Assembly: GCA_054661495.1 (NCBI GenBank)
Contig: BAAFSQ010000005.1
Span: forward strand, 1 to 64,000
Length of the DNA: 64,000 nucleotides
Source of the DNA: Zygophlyctis sp. KS116
Lineage: Eukaryota > Chytridiomycota
Reading direction: 5' to 3'
Shown here: positions 35,034 through 47,600 of the stretch, piece by piece
Layout of the letters: each line of letters opens with the position of its first letter
Position numbering within the stretch: the stretch's first letter is position 1
Made by a program: the position numbers and the translations under genes
The notes under the pieces: model-generated
Database searches by the model: none
Seen by the model: the letters and a program-made list of their open reading frames with translations, nothing else
What the model was told of the DNA's origin: nothing

Positions 35034-37869
35034 TCAATGGATCTTTTCATGCTCAGTCTCTGTCTCGCCAAGTAGATCAATTAATCTTTCTAGGCTAGAT
35101 TCAACCATTGCTTTGACCTAATGCAATTACAATTAATAATCTTACTTTGGACGTGAACTCACTCTTGTAATCTGATTCTAGTTCGGCTCGCTCTTTACTC
35201 CATGATTTAAAGGATGGGACACGTCTGAGTTTGCTTTGATCGGATTTCTCTTCTCCTTCTACAAGAGTTATATGCATTTCATTTTACCCTCATTTTTCTT
35301 GTTTATAGATGTGGAAATAGAGCCAGGAACATGTTTTTTGCTTGCATCCGGCACTGGGATAGCTTTTCCAATAGGTGTAGCAGGGGGAGGTATTGTTTTG
35401 GTCTTAGCATCCTTCGCATTTATAGCCTAGGTTAAGTTAATATTATATACAGCTGCTGTTGGAGGGCCTTTGGCAGATGGAATCGTTCCCGGAGCAATGC
35501 TTTTCTTTCCTAAATTATTAGAAATTCTTAAGATACCATCTTCGCTTGATTCTAATTTCTCTTCTGTTTGGTCATCTTCAAAAAATTTCATGGCTCCTCT
35601 CTAGACATTTAATAAAATGAGAGTACCGCAAGCGGAAGATTACGTCGTTTACGTAATAAAATTGAAATATCAGAGATTTTCGTTAACAGCTCTACAATAA
35701 TATCATGACTAAATTTAAGCACTATTTAAAATACCATATCATGTATAATAAGGAATTGCCTGCGCGTATATCCAAAGGCTCTGACGCTAATTTGATCAGT
35801 TCATTCAGTTGTAAAAGTAAAGATGATCTTTTTTCAGATGCAAAAATATGATTGATATGCTACAAATTAGTTTCAAGCTGATAATCATACCTCATAAAGT
35901 GTCATTATAGAGCGATTCCAATAATGATTTGCTTTTCCGAGGATAGTATATACTTCCCTAGCAAGATCTTCAAACTTGGCGAATATAGCTGGGGTATATA
36001 TAACCTAGTAATTAGCCATACCAATTAATTATACGCTTAATTCCCTATTACTCCATTCAAACAATGTCAGATCAGGATTCTTCTTTTGAGACAGAGGCAA
36101 ATCAGTTTTATCTAAATTCATATTTCGCATGATTGATTCAATGATTTCAGAAACAATCTTCAATGCCCTATTGATTACACATTAACTATAAAGTACTCTT
36201 TATGCCCCAATTTCTTTTCAATTTCTTGTCGTTTCTTGGCGTTTATATCTTCTTCAATCGCAGTTCCTTGAAAGGTAGCGACAAGTTCAGATTCGTTTGG
36301 TAACTCTGGGTGAGTTCTCAGCTGCCATAGCTCTGTAAAAATCTAAATGCTATTAAAATAGTAAATTTACACCAGGAGTACATGACTTAAACACTATAAC
36401 AAAATCAAATGCAGTGTCAGGTTGAATGACTCCTTTTTTCTGATTGAAATAGAATCTCTGAATTCCATCATCGCTAGTTTTAGCCTGATATTAATTCAAT
36501 TAAAATATTACTTTGAAGCGAACAGGCTTATTTTTTGGCCCCCACTCAAAAAATATGGGCACATTTCCCTTGTTGTATAGAGAAATAACAGATACAGATA
36601 CCTCATTCAATACCGTTTCAAATGATAACCTAGAAATAGGCAAAACCAGCTTTAGTGAGTCAGAAACAGACTGATTTGATGGCTTTGAATCATTGTTTAT
36701 ATATTCCACCGTATCTACCATTTTTTGATTATCAACTTCAATGTTCTGGCTAATAATTATATATAGACATATTACTTGTATTTTGTATCTAGTCGCTCCA
36801 CATATTCTTTGAGAATAGTTTTTTGTTCTGATAAAGCGGAGACATCTCGTCCAACGACTTCAACATATCCACCATCGGATCTCTAAGATGAGTGGTCAAT
36901 ATTTACACCATAAAAAGGATCAAGTGCCGATATTATATGCTGAAGTTGTTCTCTCTTTGAGGATCTATAGTCCAATTTATGCTCATTGAAATCTCTGAGT
37001 TTTAGAAATATGTTTCAATTCTCACTTGCTTTCTACAGTTCTTAATCTTTCCACCCTAAATTTAAAATCATTAGTAAATACTCTCTGGGCCCTCCACGAG
37101 GCATTGGCAAAGTTAACCCGAGTAAATCATTCCCTATTCTCATGCCTGTCTTCCAGAAGTTAACACTCTTATGTTCCAGCATCATCAGAGCCTCCTCGAT
37201 CAACTCCTTTTCTTCTACAATTTGCCTATATTCTCCTAAGCGGGCCATGAGGAGCTGATCTGTACTTTTATTAGACTTTTTAGAAACTATTTTCTCCATT
37301 TTTTGCCATTCTACTGAATGTCTCTGCCAGTTTTTAAGAGCGTGTTCTTCCCTAACTTCTCTAAAATTTAGGTAAATAAACATAACCTGAATCTCTGAAA
37401 TATATGCATCTGATTCATCTTTTTCTTACGATCTTGAATCTTTTTTAGCTTATCAATCTGAAGCAATCTGGCAGATTTCTCGTCTGAATCAATCTGAAAG
37501 TGTACTTTATGCGCTGACTTTGACTTTTACTTTATGTAAGAGATATTACCAGTTCTTTTTGCAAAGGCGCACTGACCTCCTTGGGTTTCGGACAAAAGAC
37601 TTGCTCCATTTCTTCATAGTCTTCTACCTCACCCAATACAGAATGTGGTATCCAATTCCCATCCGATGCTTTCCTTGGCCCAACCTTTGTTTTATAAACT
37701 ATTAGCATACCTGGCTCTGATTTATCAATGTCAATGGCTTTAAATCGCGTAAGAGAAAGTCCGGATCTTGGCATTTTAGTGTTAATAAAGTACCATCTGC
37801 TGAATAATCTACATCTGTCTTTTTGGCAACCAGGATTGTTTTAGATTCTTTTGGATTAATGCCAGTCAT
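35034..37869 (-). CDS. MYCBPAP: MYCBPAP-like flagellar central-apparatus protein
   Basis: MYCBPAP (FAP147 in Chlamydomonas) is a central-pair projection protein. At least ten exons join through about 26-nt introns. Diagnostic segments in order: HSVLGEVEDYEEM; EEHALKNWQRHSVEWQK with LLMARLGEYRQIVEEKELI; an Ig/ASH-like domain with SLYNKGNVPIFFEWGP and RFYFNQKKGVIQPDTAFDFVIVFKSCTPGIF, matching the human RFYFDNREGVILPGE and FKSLTAGVF; then WQLRTHPEL. The C-terminal 200 residues are helical and basic, ending ETETEHEKIH. The start at MTGINPKES follows an upstream AT-rich region, and the early frame needs two introns of 27 and 26 nt. Confidence 0.8.
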
Positions 37870-38114
37870 CACGATTACAATATTATAATCTTATCGGAAT
37901 ATTCTACACATTCCATTATATCCCTCCCTGTACTTGCATTATTGAAATCTTGGACTTGAATCATGAAATCATAATTTTCTTTTAAGATTAAGTCATGATT
38001 AGATTGGTGCAATTTATTGGGGGGATGTCCGATCTGATCTTAATGATCAAAAATCAAAATAATATGTCGGATAGCTTTCGGAATCCTAGGTAAATCAGAA
38101 AACTAAAAATTCAG

Positions 38115-39211
38115 TTGATGAAGAGATTTCTGTGTCTATTATTTGGCATTGGTTATGCTGCATCATCCTCCTTCTCAATCGGTAGCGCATTATCAAAGAG
38201 AAATTTGGACAATCTTATCTGTCCGGGAGAAACTGTGTATGCCGCCGGATCAAATAACTTTGTGAAGTCTTTAGCTTTAAGTGTTGAAAATGATTCGTAT
38301 TTACAATCTTTTGTGGCACCTTTGGATAGTACGCTTTGCTCGTTATCTTTTGCCATTAATGTACCATCAAGTGAAGTGTCTGCAAGGCTAGATTTTTATG
38401 ATAACACTACTCCTCAGATCAATGTAGTTAAAGGAATTGCTACACCGATAATATCTGTATCGGTCTTGTAAGCATTTATTACTAAAAATCTAGTTCTGTT
38501 ACCGACTCATTGGCGTTTCCGTTTTGCTCTGCACAGCAATCGCTTACTGCAGGATCAGTATATACTTTAGCGATCGCACTAAAATCTAATTCTGCCTCTT
38601 TAAATTTGAATTTTGGAGATAATGGAGCTCAAGGAATATTTTTTGGTCCCAGTTTTGGTTCTCAAGGACAGGTTCAAAATGTTGGTCTGACATTTAATTT
38701 GACTGCTGGAACTTCTAAACCATCTTGTTCTAAAAGTACTATTATTTCAAGTACAACTGCTTCAAGTTCTACTACTATAAGTGTGCCTACAACTTCTAAA
38801 ACTACAAAAACTACCACGACGCCCACAAAAACTACAAATACACCATCAAGTACTGCATCGTCTTCTCCTGTTGTGTACTGTAGATGCCGTGGTGTTGTAA
38901 AGTTTGATGGACATTTACAAAAGAGAGATGAGGGTGATGAGTTGGATGATTTTGATGATGATGAGTTTGATGATGATGAGTTTGATGAAGCTAATGATGA
39001 CTTTGTATTAAAGAGGCGTGGAATCTCTGATCGCCGTATTAACAATAACAAAAGGCATAATTCTCATCTTTTCAAAAGAGCATTGTCAAAATATACAATA
39101 CGATTCAAAACGAAATGTGGATCTTTCACTTGCAAATGCATGAAAAAGAAACTTTCTGTAAATTACATATCATCAGATGATTTGAATTTTGATAGCTTTG
39201 GAACGTGTTAA
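38115..39211 (+). CDS. Secreted Ser/Thr-rich precursor with several dibasic processing sites
   Basis: No family is recognised. Two exons are joined by a 26-nt intron near 38470. Residues 1-18 are a signal peptide (KRFLCLLFGIGYAASS), followed closely by a dibasic SKR. The first 150 residues form a beta-rich domain with single Cys residues. A Thr/Ser-rich, probably O-glycosylated stretch follows. The C-terminal 110 residues contain VYCRCRG, an acidic repeat of FDDDE units, dibasic sites (QKR, LKRR, FKR) and a final Cys-rich basic segment with KCGSFTCKCMKKK. Kex2-type cleavage could release two or three small peptides. It converges on the LisH-WD40 gene 40 bp away. Confidence 0.65.
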
Positions 39212-39251
39212 TATTTTTCAACAATATGAGAACTTATTTTTTGAATCTTTG

Positions 39252-41975
39252 TTAATAGTATATTCTAAGTTGTTTATCTAGTGTTGCCTTTAAAAGCACT
39301 TTTCTACTTGTAGAACCAGATGAGACTATTCCCCTATATATAATTATGATAACACAAAGTACCATCTGGCGACAAAAACTGCCGGGGTATCAGTTTGGCC
39401 CGTCATTGCATTCATATCATCTATTTCCAATTTTCCTGTTTGAACTCTCCAGATGAAAATTCCATTTACTGCCCTATGGTATTGAGTGCCGTGAACTTTT
39501 TTAGCTGGAAGAGAAGAATAAGCACGAAGATCACAGTTGCCACAATATACAAAATTTCCATGGGGACTAAATCGGCCTTCAACTCTAGTCTAAAATTTTA
39601 AATGATTGGCTTAATATTACCCCCGCTTCAATGTGTCTAGTAGCGAAAACTCGCAGCGTAGTTCCCGTTAACAGATCAAAGAGTCGTAGATGATTATCTG
39701 ATGATATGAGAACATAATTGTCATGTATGGGATGAGATTGCATCATAGAAATTGGAGTTTTACTAAATTCATTAATACATGACAAAAATTACTTCTCTTT
39801 CAGCTCTTTCAAAGCGATATTGTGAATGATTCCCAAAGTACGAAGTCTATATATTCTGATGGAATAAGATAAAGATATGACTATTTTTTGCTGGGTAGGA
39901 TCAGATGGACTACCACAAAAAACAAAGGAAGTTATTGGCTCATTGGCGTGTATACTTCTCTGAGGAATTTTGTCGTTTTCAAAATCCCAAAGTTTTAGCG
40001 ACTGGTCTCCAGAGCAAGAAACCATTGTACAGGTTGTTCCTAGTAAAAGTTCTATCTTGTGAATAATTCTTGAATGATGCTTTTTCCAATGTTTTTGAAG
40101 CTCTCCAGTTTCCCAGTCCCAAAGTTTCACATCAAAGTCCATATCAACAGAGAATACTAAATTTGTATAAATGGGATGAAAGTATAATATGATTATAGCC
40201 TTATTAGACCCATTATCTATTCTTTTCAGGAGAGTACCAGTTCGAATATCCCAAATAGAAATACAGCGATCTGATTTTGAGTCATCACCAGCCGATGCGC
40301 AGATAAAGCTGCCATCTTTAAGGCCTGAACAGATTTCCAATACTTTAATTTGACTGACAGTGGGGCCACAGCAGTTGGATAAAGCAAATTCTGCAGTTTC
40401 AGTTTCATTTGTTATTGGTAGCATGATATTACTGGGATTCGTATTATTAAATCCATCTAAAATTTCAATACTTGAAAGAATACCATTGTAAGAGGAATTT
40501 GAATAAGACGCTGAAATTTTGGTTCTGATCCCTCTAAATGAGCGTTTATGACTCCTCTTGGTTAGTTGATCTGAGCCAACAGACCTATTATCGTCCGTCC
40601 GATTTTTTGGTTTCTTAATGTTATCAGCTGAATCGTTTCTTTTGTTGTCCTGAATATTCTTTTGGGATCCTTTTAACATTTCGTATTTAAATAGTTTCCA
40701 TTTACCACTTTGGAGACTTAAATCTTCCAAAGATGGCATATCACCACAATCTTCCCAAAAATAATGTAATAAGATATGCGCATATAGAGGTGACGAGGAT
40801 CCTTTTTCTTTTTTCAGATTATGAACTGATTCCCAAAAGTTGTTAAGTTCATTTTCCCAGTTAAATCTTCCATACAAGTTATCTTCAGAAATATCTTGAG
40901 GTTTTAAAAGAGCAGATAAAAGATGATAATCTGCATTGAGACCAAGTCCAATAATTACCTGTTAAGAACCATTTCCCCCTTAAACCAGATCTTTGCTGCT
41001 CCCTTTGAACGATTACTAAAATCTCTTCCTCTAATGTAATTCTTGCAGCATCTAGTTCCTTTTTCTGACATAATCTTATAAATCTATACTTTGTCAAAAC
41101 ATAAATCAAGTCTTCATAAGCTATAAATTTAAAATTATAAAAGAATTACAAGTCATCAAGATGGCATTTTTACTAATATTGCTAGACTTTTTCATTTCTT
41201 TAGTAATATAATATTCCACATAATTTAAAGCGTTTATAAAATCTAGATTTTTCATGAATGTTTTGAGCCTAATATGATTTATCGTACAATCTCCAATATT
41301 TTGATCAGTCTGAAATGCCATAAGAGTTGATTCCAAATTATGCTCTTGGAAATATCGTATTAAGGAATATTTAATATCTGGCACATCTATAATTTTATCT
41401 GATGATACCTCCTATTATTATTTTACTTGGAATCTCACAGATACAAGGCTGTCGAGTCGGCTTAAGCGTGAATTGTGCCTTGCAATCAATTTCTTACAAT
41501 CATCCAAAGATTCTTTCATCTTTTCTAAACCTGCATTATCTGCATCTGTTTGAGTTTCTGCAGGCATGGCCTTGTTTTCCGTCTGTATTCCTAATGATCG
41601 CTCATTCTGTATGTTTATATACTGTAATCTTGGGGTATCTGAGATTGATTTTTTTCTATTTTTTGGAGGCTCTGGGTTTACCGGCAGTTTTGGTGACACT
41701 ATTGATTGACTTGAGCTGCTATCAGAGTCTTCGCGTTCGGACACCAATGTCTGATTTCTTTTCAAAGGCTCAGCAGCCGGAGCAATATTAGCTAATGGAT
41801 TTATATAGCTCGAATGACCTGGTTGTCCTGAATGTCTAACCATATCCTTGACTCTTTGTATTTGTGTAGTTTTATCAGTTTTTGGGTCCCACCAACTCCC
41901 TCTCTGACGCTTCTGTTGCATGGCTAAATAAGAGTTGGCAGTTTTAATGGGAGGTAGAGATAGTTTCTCAGTCAT
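39252..41975 (-). CDS. LisH/CTLH-like WD40-repeat protein with disordered N-terminus
   Basis: The N-terminal 190 residues are low-complexity and charged. A 27-nt intron then joins LDSLVS to EVSSDKIIDVPDIKYSLIRYF in frame. The next region (IKYSLIRYFQEHNLESTLMAFQ and FINALNYVEYYI) resembles LisH and CTLH helices, as in WDR26 or WDR47. After a basic linker a WD40 propeller follows, with CISIWDIRTGTLL, DVKLWDWETGEL, SLKLWDFEN, LRLFDLLTGTTL and GIFIWRVQTGKL. A last short intron replaces the apparent stop after VARW with an exon ending LRIYY. The start at MTEKLS is the first ATG in frame. The exact family is not known. The splice at the N-terminus is the least certain join. Confidence 0.6.
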
Positions 41976-42180
41976 TTGGAAAATATCGGCGAGTATTGCG
42001 CAAGTTTCGTCTTTACTCACTGTAATTGGATAAATTATGGATTAGCGTTCTCATTGGAATGGGGATTTGCCTTATAATCAGATGAATTCAAAGCATCTCT
42101 TAAAATTCATTTAAACAATACTTGGCTAAAGATTGAAAGAATTGAATTCAGGATTGTGGCTTTGACCCCAACGACATTGA

Positions 42181-42826
42181 ATGTTCTTGCTATCACATCT
42201 GACTGATAATGTTCGAGTGAATCCTCAAGACTTTAATAAACCGTCTGCAATAGCAATCAAGGATGCATTAAACAGGAAATATGCTAATCGCATTCTGCAT
42301 CAGGTTGGACTGGGAATTAGAGTCTTTGATATTGAAAGTATTTCTGATCCGATTGTTCTAGCTTGTCAAGATGGATCTTATCAATGTAAAGTAGTTTTTA
42401 GATTAGCAGTATTCAGGCCCCTTAAGGGAGAAGTCCTGGTCGGAAAGATAAAGGATGGTTCAGCTCAACAGGGACTTAAAATATCCATTGATTTCTTTGA
42501 AGATATTATTATTCCTCCTAATTTTCTAATGCCTGGAACTGTCTTCGATGCTGAAGAAGGAGTGTGGGTTTGGAAATATGAAGGAAATGATTTATATATG
42601 GTAAGCACTCTATTTTCTAAAATTAACCTAGGATCCAGATCAAGAGATTAGATTCAGAGTTGAAAATGATGTTTTTATTGATATTGGTCCTATAAGAGAG
42701 CCGAAAAACGCCAATAGTGTAGAGAAAATTGACGATTCTTCTTCGATCTGGAATAAAAATGTTCCATATACAATCATTGCATCAGCCGCTGAATCTGGAC
42801 TTGGACTGCTATCTTGGTGGGAGTAA
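42181..42826 (+). CDS. RPC25: RNA polymerase III subunit Rpc25 (POLR3H)
   Basis: This subunit forms the stalk of RNA polymerase III, needed for initiation. The N-terminus MFLLSHLTDNVRVNPQDF matches MFVLVEMVDTVRIPPWQF of human POLR3H. VGLGIRVFDI and VFRPLKGEVLVGKIK define the SHS2/OB junction. FFEDIIIPPNFL and VWVWKYEGNDLYM follow. A 31-nt intron leads to QEIRFRVENDVFIDI, and the ending SGLGLLSWWE is the conserved family C-terminus. Length is about 205 residues. The stop lies 3 bp from the stop of the convergent coiled-coil gene. Confidence 0.95.
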
Positions 42827-42829
42827 TTT

Positions 42830-44542
42830 TTAATTCCAAGGGTTTTCATCGAATCCAGGCATTTCAGACTGTTTGGGAAGTTTTGAGAGTTGAGTATTGT
42901 CAATTTCAGTAGTTTGTTTCGAATACATTTCTGCCATTCTTTCAGTAATACTTGAATTTCCTCCAATAGAAGCATTAAATTCGATTTGTGGTTCATCAAG
43001 ATGATGTTTATCGTTTGACCAGCTATCATTAAGAGATACATCTGCATGGTCAACAGTTGTTTGAGATTGCCATGTGCTATCGGCATATTCTTCTTTGATG
43101 AATGGTTGGCTTATACTTAGTTGTGAGTTTAGTGTTGCATCATTGGCCATTATATCCCATGTGTGCGAATCAAAGTCGTTTAGACTGTATGAAGATTCGA
43201 TCGGTAGCCTTGATTCTACATTTTTAGCATAGCAATCATCATTTTTTATGGATATTTGAGGTTCTGAAGTGGAAGGAAAAGAAAATCCTTCTAAATCAAG
43301 TGGAATAGTGTTTGATGGGCTCTTTGCTGGATTTTGTACTTTTGGAGCCAGCAAGTTTGATGATCCATGCCTACTACTTGATTGAGATCTTGGAGGTAAA
43401 GGCGGCAACTGATCATTGATACTAGTTCCGACTTTGGAGTTTCCTAAAGTTGAAGTTGTATTGATTCGTGATAGTGAAACATCCTCATAATCAGGTAGAT
43501 CATTCCTTGGGCCGTTTACAGCTTCTATTAGTATTAATCTACGCTCTTGGAATAGCTTGTCCTGAATTTGAGACAATTTAGACTCGGTATCTGTAATGGC
43601 TTTCTCTTTTTTTGAGATGCGTGGTTTTGTTGCAGCTAAGAGTTGAGCGACAACAGGCTTGACCTCTCTAGCCCATGCGAGTATATTTTCTGGTAAGGGC
43701 GGTAACGCTGTGATGTTATCTTCATGATAAGGATCAGCAATCGATAAGTAATTCCATGCTTGTGATAAGCAAGTATCTGCTATGAGAGAGTTTGCTTCAA
43801 TATCTAATGGCTTAAAAACTATTCAACTTACTATTAACTGAAATCTTTTGTAAATGCTCATCAACTATGACCTCTTCAGATTGATCAATAATCAAATCAA
43901 TTGCTTTTCTTGCTTCTACAAGAAGCGGAATAGATTTTTGATAATTATCAATAGACTCTTTTGCCTCGCTTATTTCATTTTTCCATCTAGAGATAGACTG
44001 AATACACCATTTTTCTGTTTTTGTTTTTTCTATGTCTGATCTATCTAAATCCACAATGCTGTCAACGATACGCGCAATATCCTTTGAAATCCTTTGAATT
44101 TGTAGCTGCCTTGCTCCTTCCTTTTTTCTCTTGATTTAAATTATTTGAAAATTACAAACTCTATATTTTGTGAGATCAGTGCGTCCATTTTCTGTATCCT
44201 TTGTCGTTTTGAGTTGATAGCAGACATTGGATCTAGACCCAATTTCGGACTTGATGTGATAAATTTCAGAGACAATATACTTGAAAGAGATGAACCTCTT
44301 GAAGAATCTTCCTTTTGCGGCTTATAAGAAGCAATTTTGGAATTTAATTCCTCACGCAAAGCTGTCCGATCATCTTCTAACTTTCGCAGTTCGATGTTAA
44401 GTTCTGTTATGGAGTTCTTTTTAGAAACTGTCAACTCTTTGATTTTTCTTTCACAATCCAACAGCTGCTGGCCTTTTGAGAGCAAGGTTGTCATAATATT
44501 CCGGACGAAATTGGAAAATTGCCCGTTCTGAGGATCAGCCAC
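42830..44542 (-). CDS. Coiled-coil protein with a disordered tail containing repeated Trp motifs
   Basis: I do not recognise the family. Three or more exons. The N-terminal 230 residues are strongly helical with heptad-like leucines (LRKLEDDRTALREELNSK), a second helical block (SISRWKNEISEAKESIDNYQ) and a short conserved-looking patch, ALPPLPENILAWAREV. The C-terminal 240 residues are disordered, with PPLPPR (SH3-ligand-like) and four acidic/Ser-Trp motifs (DSHTW, DSTW, NDSW, ENPWN at the end). Such a layout suits an endocytic or trafficking adaptor, but that is inference. It starts 70 bp after the DUF3712 gene ends on the same strand. Confidence 0.55.
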
Positions 44543-44612
44543 TATTCTTAAAAATATATTTAGACTATTATAAAAATTTATTTAGACTATTATTATGCGA
44601 TCATTCATTCCA

Positions 44613-47600
44613 CTAATCTAAGACTGCAGAACCCCTATGAGTGATGGGGATCCCGAAAAGTTTGAAATGAATTCGACCAATCATTGATATCAACACTGGA
44701 ATTAAAGCCTTCACCTCTTGCATTGACACAAGTTCTTTGGTTAGCCTATTGAGCCACTCAACTGGGCCAAATCCTGGTCTGATCAGGTCTATATCCATTG
44801 AAAAGTCCCTCTTTCGCATCAATTCTATCAAATTCCTAATAAAATGCACCGGATTGAAGTTTGACCATGGGAATTTAATTCCAAACACACCATTTTCCGG
44901 ATTGGTGTCAATAGCTCCACCTTCTAAAACATTTTTTACCACAATTGAACCTTTTGATTCAAGAACTATAATATCCTGATCTCCAGCGTCAATAGAAACC
45001 TTCATTTGACCAAGATTGATATGTAGAGGACCAGTATTTGGGAATGTCACGACAAATTCCAAAGGGACTATTTCCACACCTTGCTTAGTAAGAGGATTTA
45101 CAGCTCGAACATCAAAAGTCAGTGGTCTATATAGATAGAGATCTGGAGCCTGCATATATGCTTCATCCATTAAATCAAAAACTGCTCCATTCAGACCCGT
45201 AAGTTTTATGTAACCAAGCCTAGCATTTTGTGCATAATCAGTATCATTAAGCATAAATAATACAGCTTCCTTCATCATGTCTACAATGGAATTATTTTCA
45301 AAATTAGGTTCAATTAGTACCCCAAAAGATACCGGCTTGCCTGGAGAAACAGAAAGGTTATCAAAAGCTGCATCCGCAGCTTTTATCAATGGCCCCTCAC
45401 CCGCTATTTGATATAAAATGGCAGCATTGAACATTGGTAACGTAACATTCAAAGGTAGGAACGATGGTAAGACACTAGAAGTTACGAACCCGGTAACTCC
45501 GACGTCTGCTACAGTCGCAGCAATATTATATAGTTCACTTTTATATTAAGAAAAAAAGCTTACATTGGCCGTTTTTCATCGAAAAAGTTTTTGACCAGTC
45601 CCATTATCAGTCCAAATGGAGGTTTCAACCCAACTTTAGAAGCGATCCGAGAAGCGGAACTTTCAGAGGATCCAAACAAAACATTATGAACAGAAACTTC
45701 ATAATTAGGCGCATCAGACTCGTGCCAAAGTATATTTCGAACCAAACTTACTATTTTTTGACCATTAGATTTATTTGAAGCGAAAGGGATGCTAACTTTT
45801 GTAAAAACTTTTCCGTTGACCATCCTTACATCAAGTTTGGCAGAGCAAAATGCCATATTATCAAGTAGCACGTCTGTACTAATAAATGGCATATTAACAT
45901 TGATCGTATTTGGAATCCCGACTAATTGGACTACTGCATCAGCACCAAAAGAATTGTGGTCATTAATATCAACATCGAGCTTTTGAATGTCTAACCCAAC
46001 AGATGAATTTCCGTGCATTATTTGCTCAAACAGAGGATATAAAAAGTCTTTCACCAACTGAAGTATAGGTTCCACAGGTATATAGAAACTAGATTTAGAG
46101 AATGTATCGATCAAATCATTCTCGTTTACACCAAACTTCAATCCTTTTCCGCCAATATTATCGGCCAAATTCCCATTACTCATAATTTTGTCAACTAGAT
46201 TTGCTATGTGTTCTTGAATCATAGCTGTGTCATCGAGAGCGATATGAGCATGAAAGGCAGCATTAACAGTCGAATTGACGGATTGTACAACCAACTTATT
46301 CACCAAGGCTATAGATGCCAAACTAGTAATTAATGTTTTAGAATAATATACCTTTCTTCATTCAAAGTGGCTGAACCATCAAAATGACCCATTTCAAGGT
46401 CGACTTTAAATGGTAATTCTTTGATTCCAACTTCACCATTTACAGAAATATAACTAGATTCGGAGGCATCCAAGTTGACAGAGTATACATTCATCCGCCG
46501 CAAAATGTTTTCTAGCATATGTTGAAAATCAGTTTGAAGCACTTGCTGTGCGGTAGAAAGTACAAAATCCAATATTGTAGGATTTAGGAACAGGCTGGCA
46601 GGAATATCCAAGCGAATTTTTCTTAAAAAGCGGAGTGATTCCGATTCAGAGCTACCAAAAATGACTCCAGATATATCAAATGACGATTCGTTTACAAGCT
46701 TCAAACTGCCACTAACAACATCCGAAACAAGGTGTGCGACTTTATTTTGAATTTCATTTGAAGAAGGAAACTGGACATTTGTACTAATATGCATTGAATT
46801 GAGACCAGAATTAATTGAGATACCAGGAGAAGCAATTGAAAAAAATGGAGTACCAGTCAAAGACACATCACTTAGAAAGAATCCTAGACCTGAAACGGAC
46901 ATATTAATAACATTAAACGCAACGTCTGCACCACAATTAATCATTTTGTTGGGGAAGGTTAGAGCATTAAAGCTGTAAATTTGAACCCCCAGTGAGTGAA
47001 TCAAATGGCTAATAGTAACCGTATTTGTGAGCTGACCTATCAATCGCGATGATAACTTCCATAATGAGCTTAGTGGTATTGGAACATTTATATCAGAAAA
47101 TGCAGTGATGATATCGTTTGGAGATGAACCAAAAGCAACTTCACTGAAATGCAAAATATTACTAATAGCTTCATTTTTACGAATCATTTCGCTTATGGTA
47201 CCCAAATGATCAGCCAGAGGATCTTCATCATATGTTTTGAGAATCATGTTCAATGAAAAACTATCCTGTGACCGGCTGTCAAAAATAATTCCTTCGATTT
47301 CTGCGTTAACGAATGAAATGTCGTCAATGCTCATAAAACCACTAATGTAAGGCAATGAAATGTCAACATCGAACGGTATCAATAGTTTGGCTAGAATATG
47401 AAACTGAAGTTTTTTGGATGGTTTAAAATCAATGCCGATTTCCTGAAATGATACTGACAGATTATCACCCAATCCAATAGCAACGCCTCGCCTATCTAAT
47501 GAACCATGAATATTAATTGAGTTGGCATCTATATATTCCATCAGTAGTTGTTCCACATAATCCGATATTCGGGGACCAACCCAACCCAAATGTTCAGTAA

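Noticed and set aside
41418-42020. ORF 41418-42020 as a separate gene
   Set aside because: The LisH-WD40 frame has no ATG of its own, and a 27-nt GT..AG intron joins the two frames in phase; a separate gene is possible but less likely.
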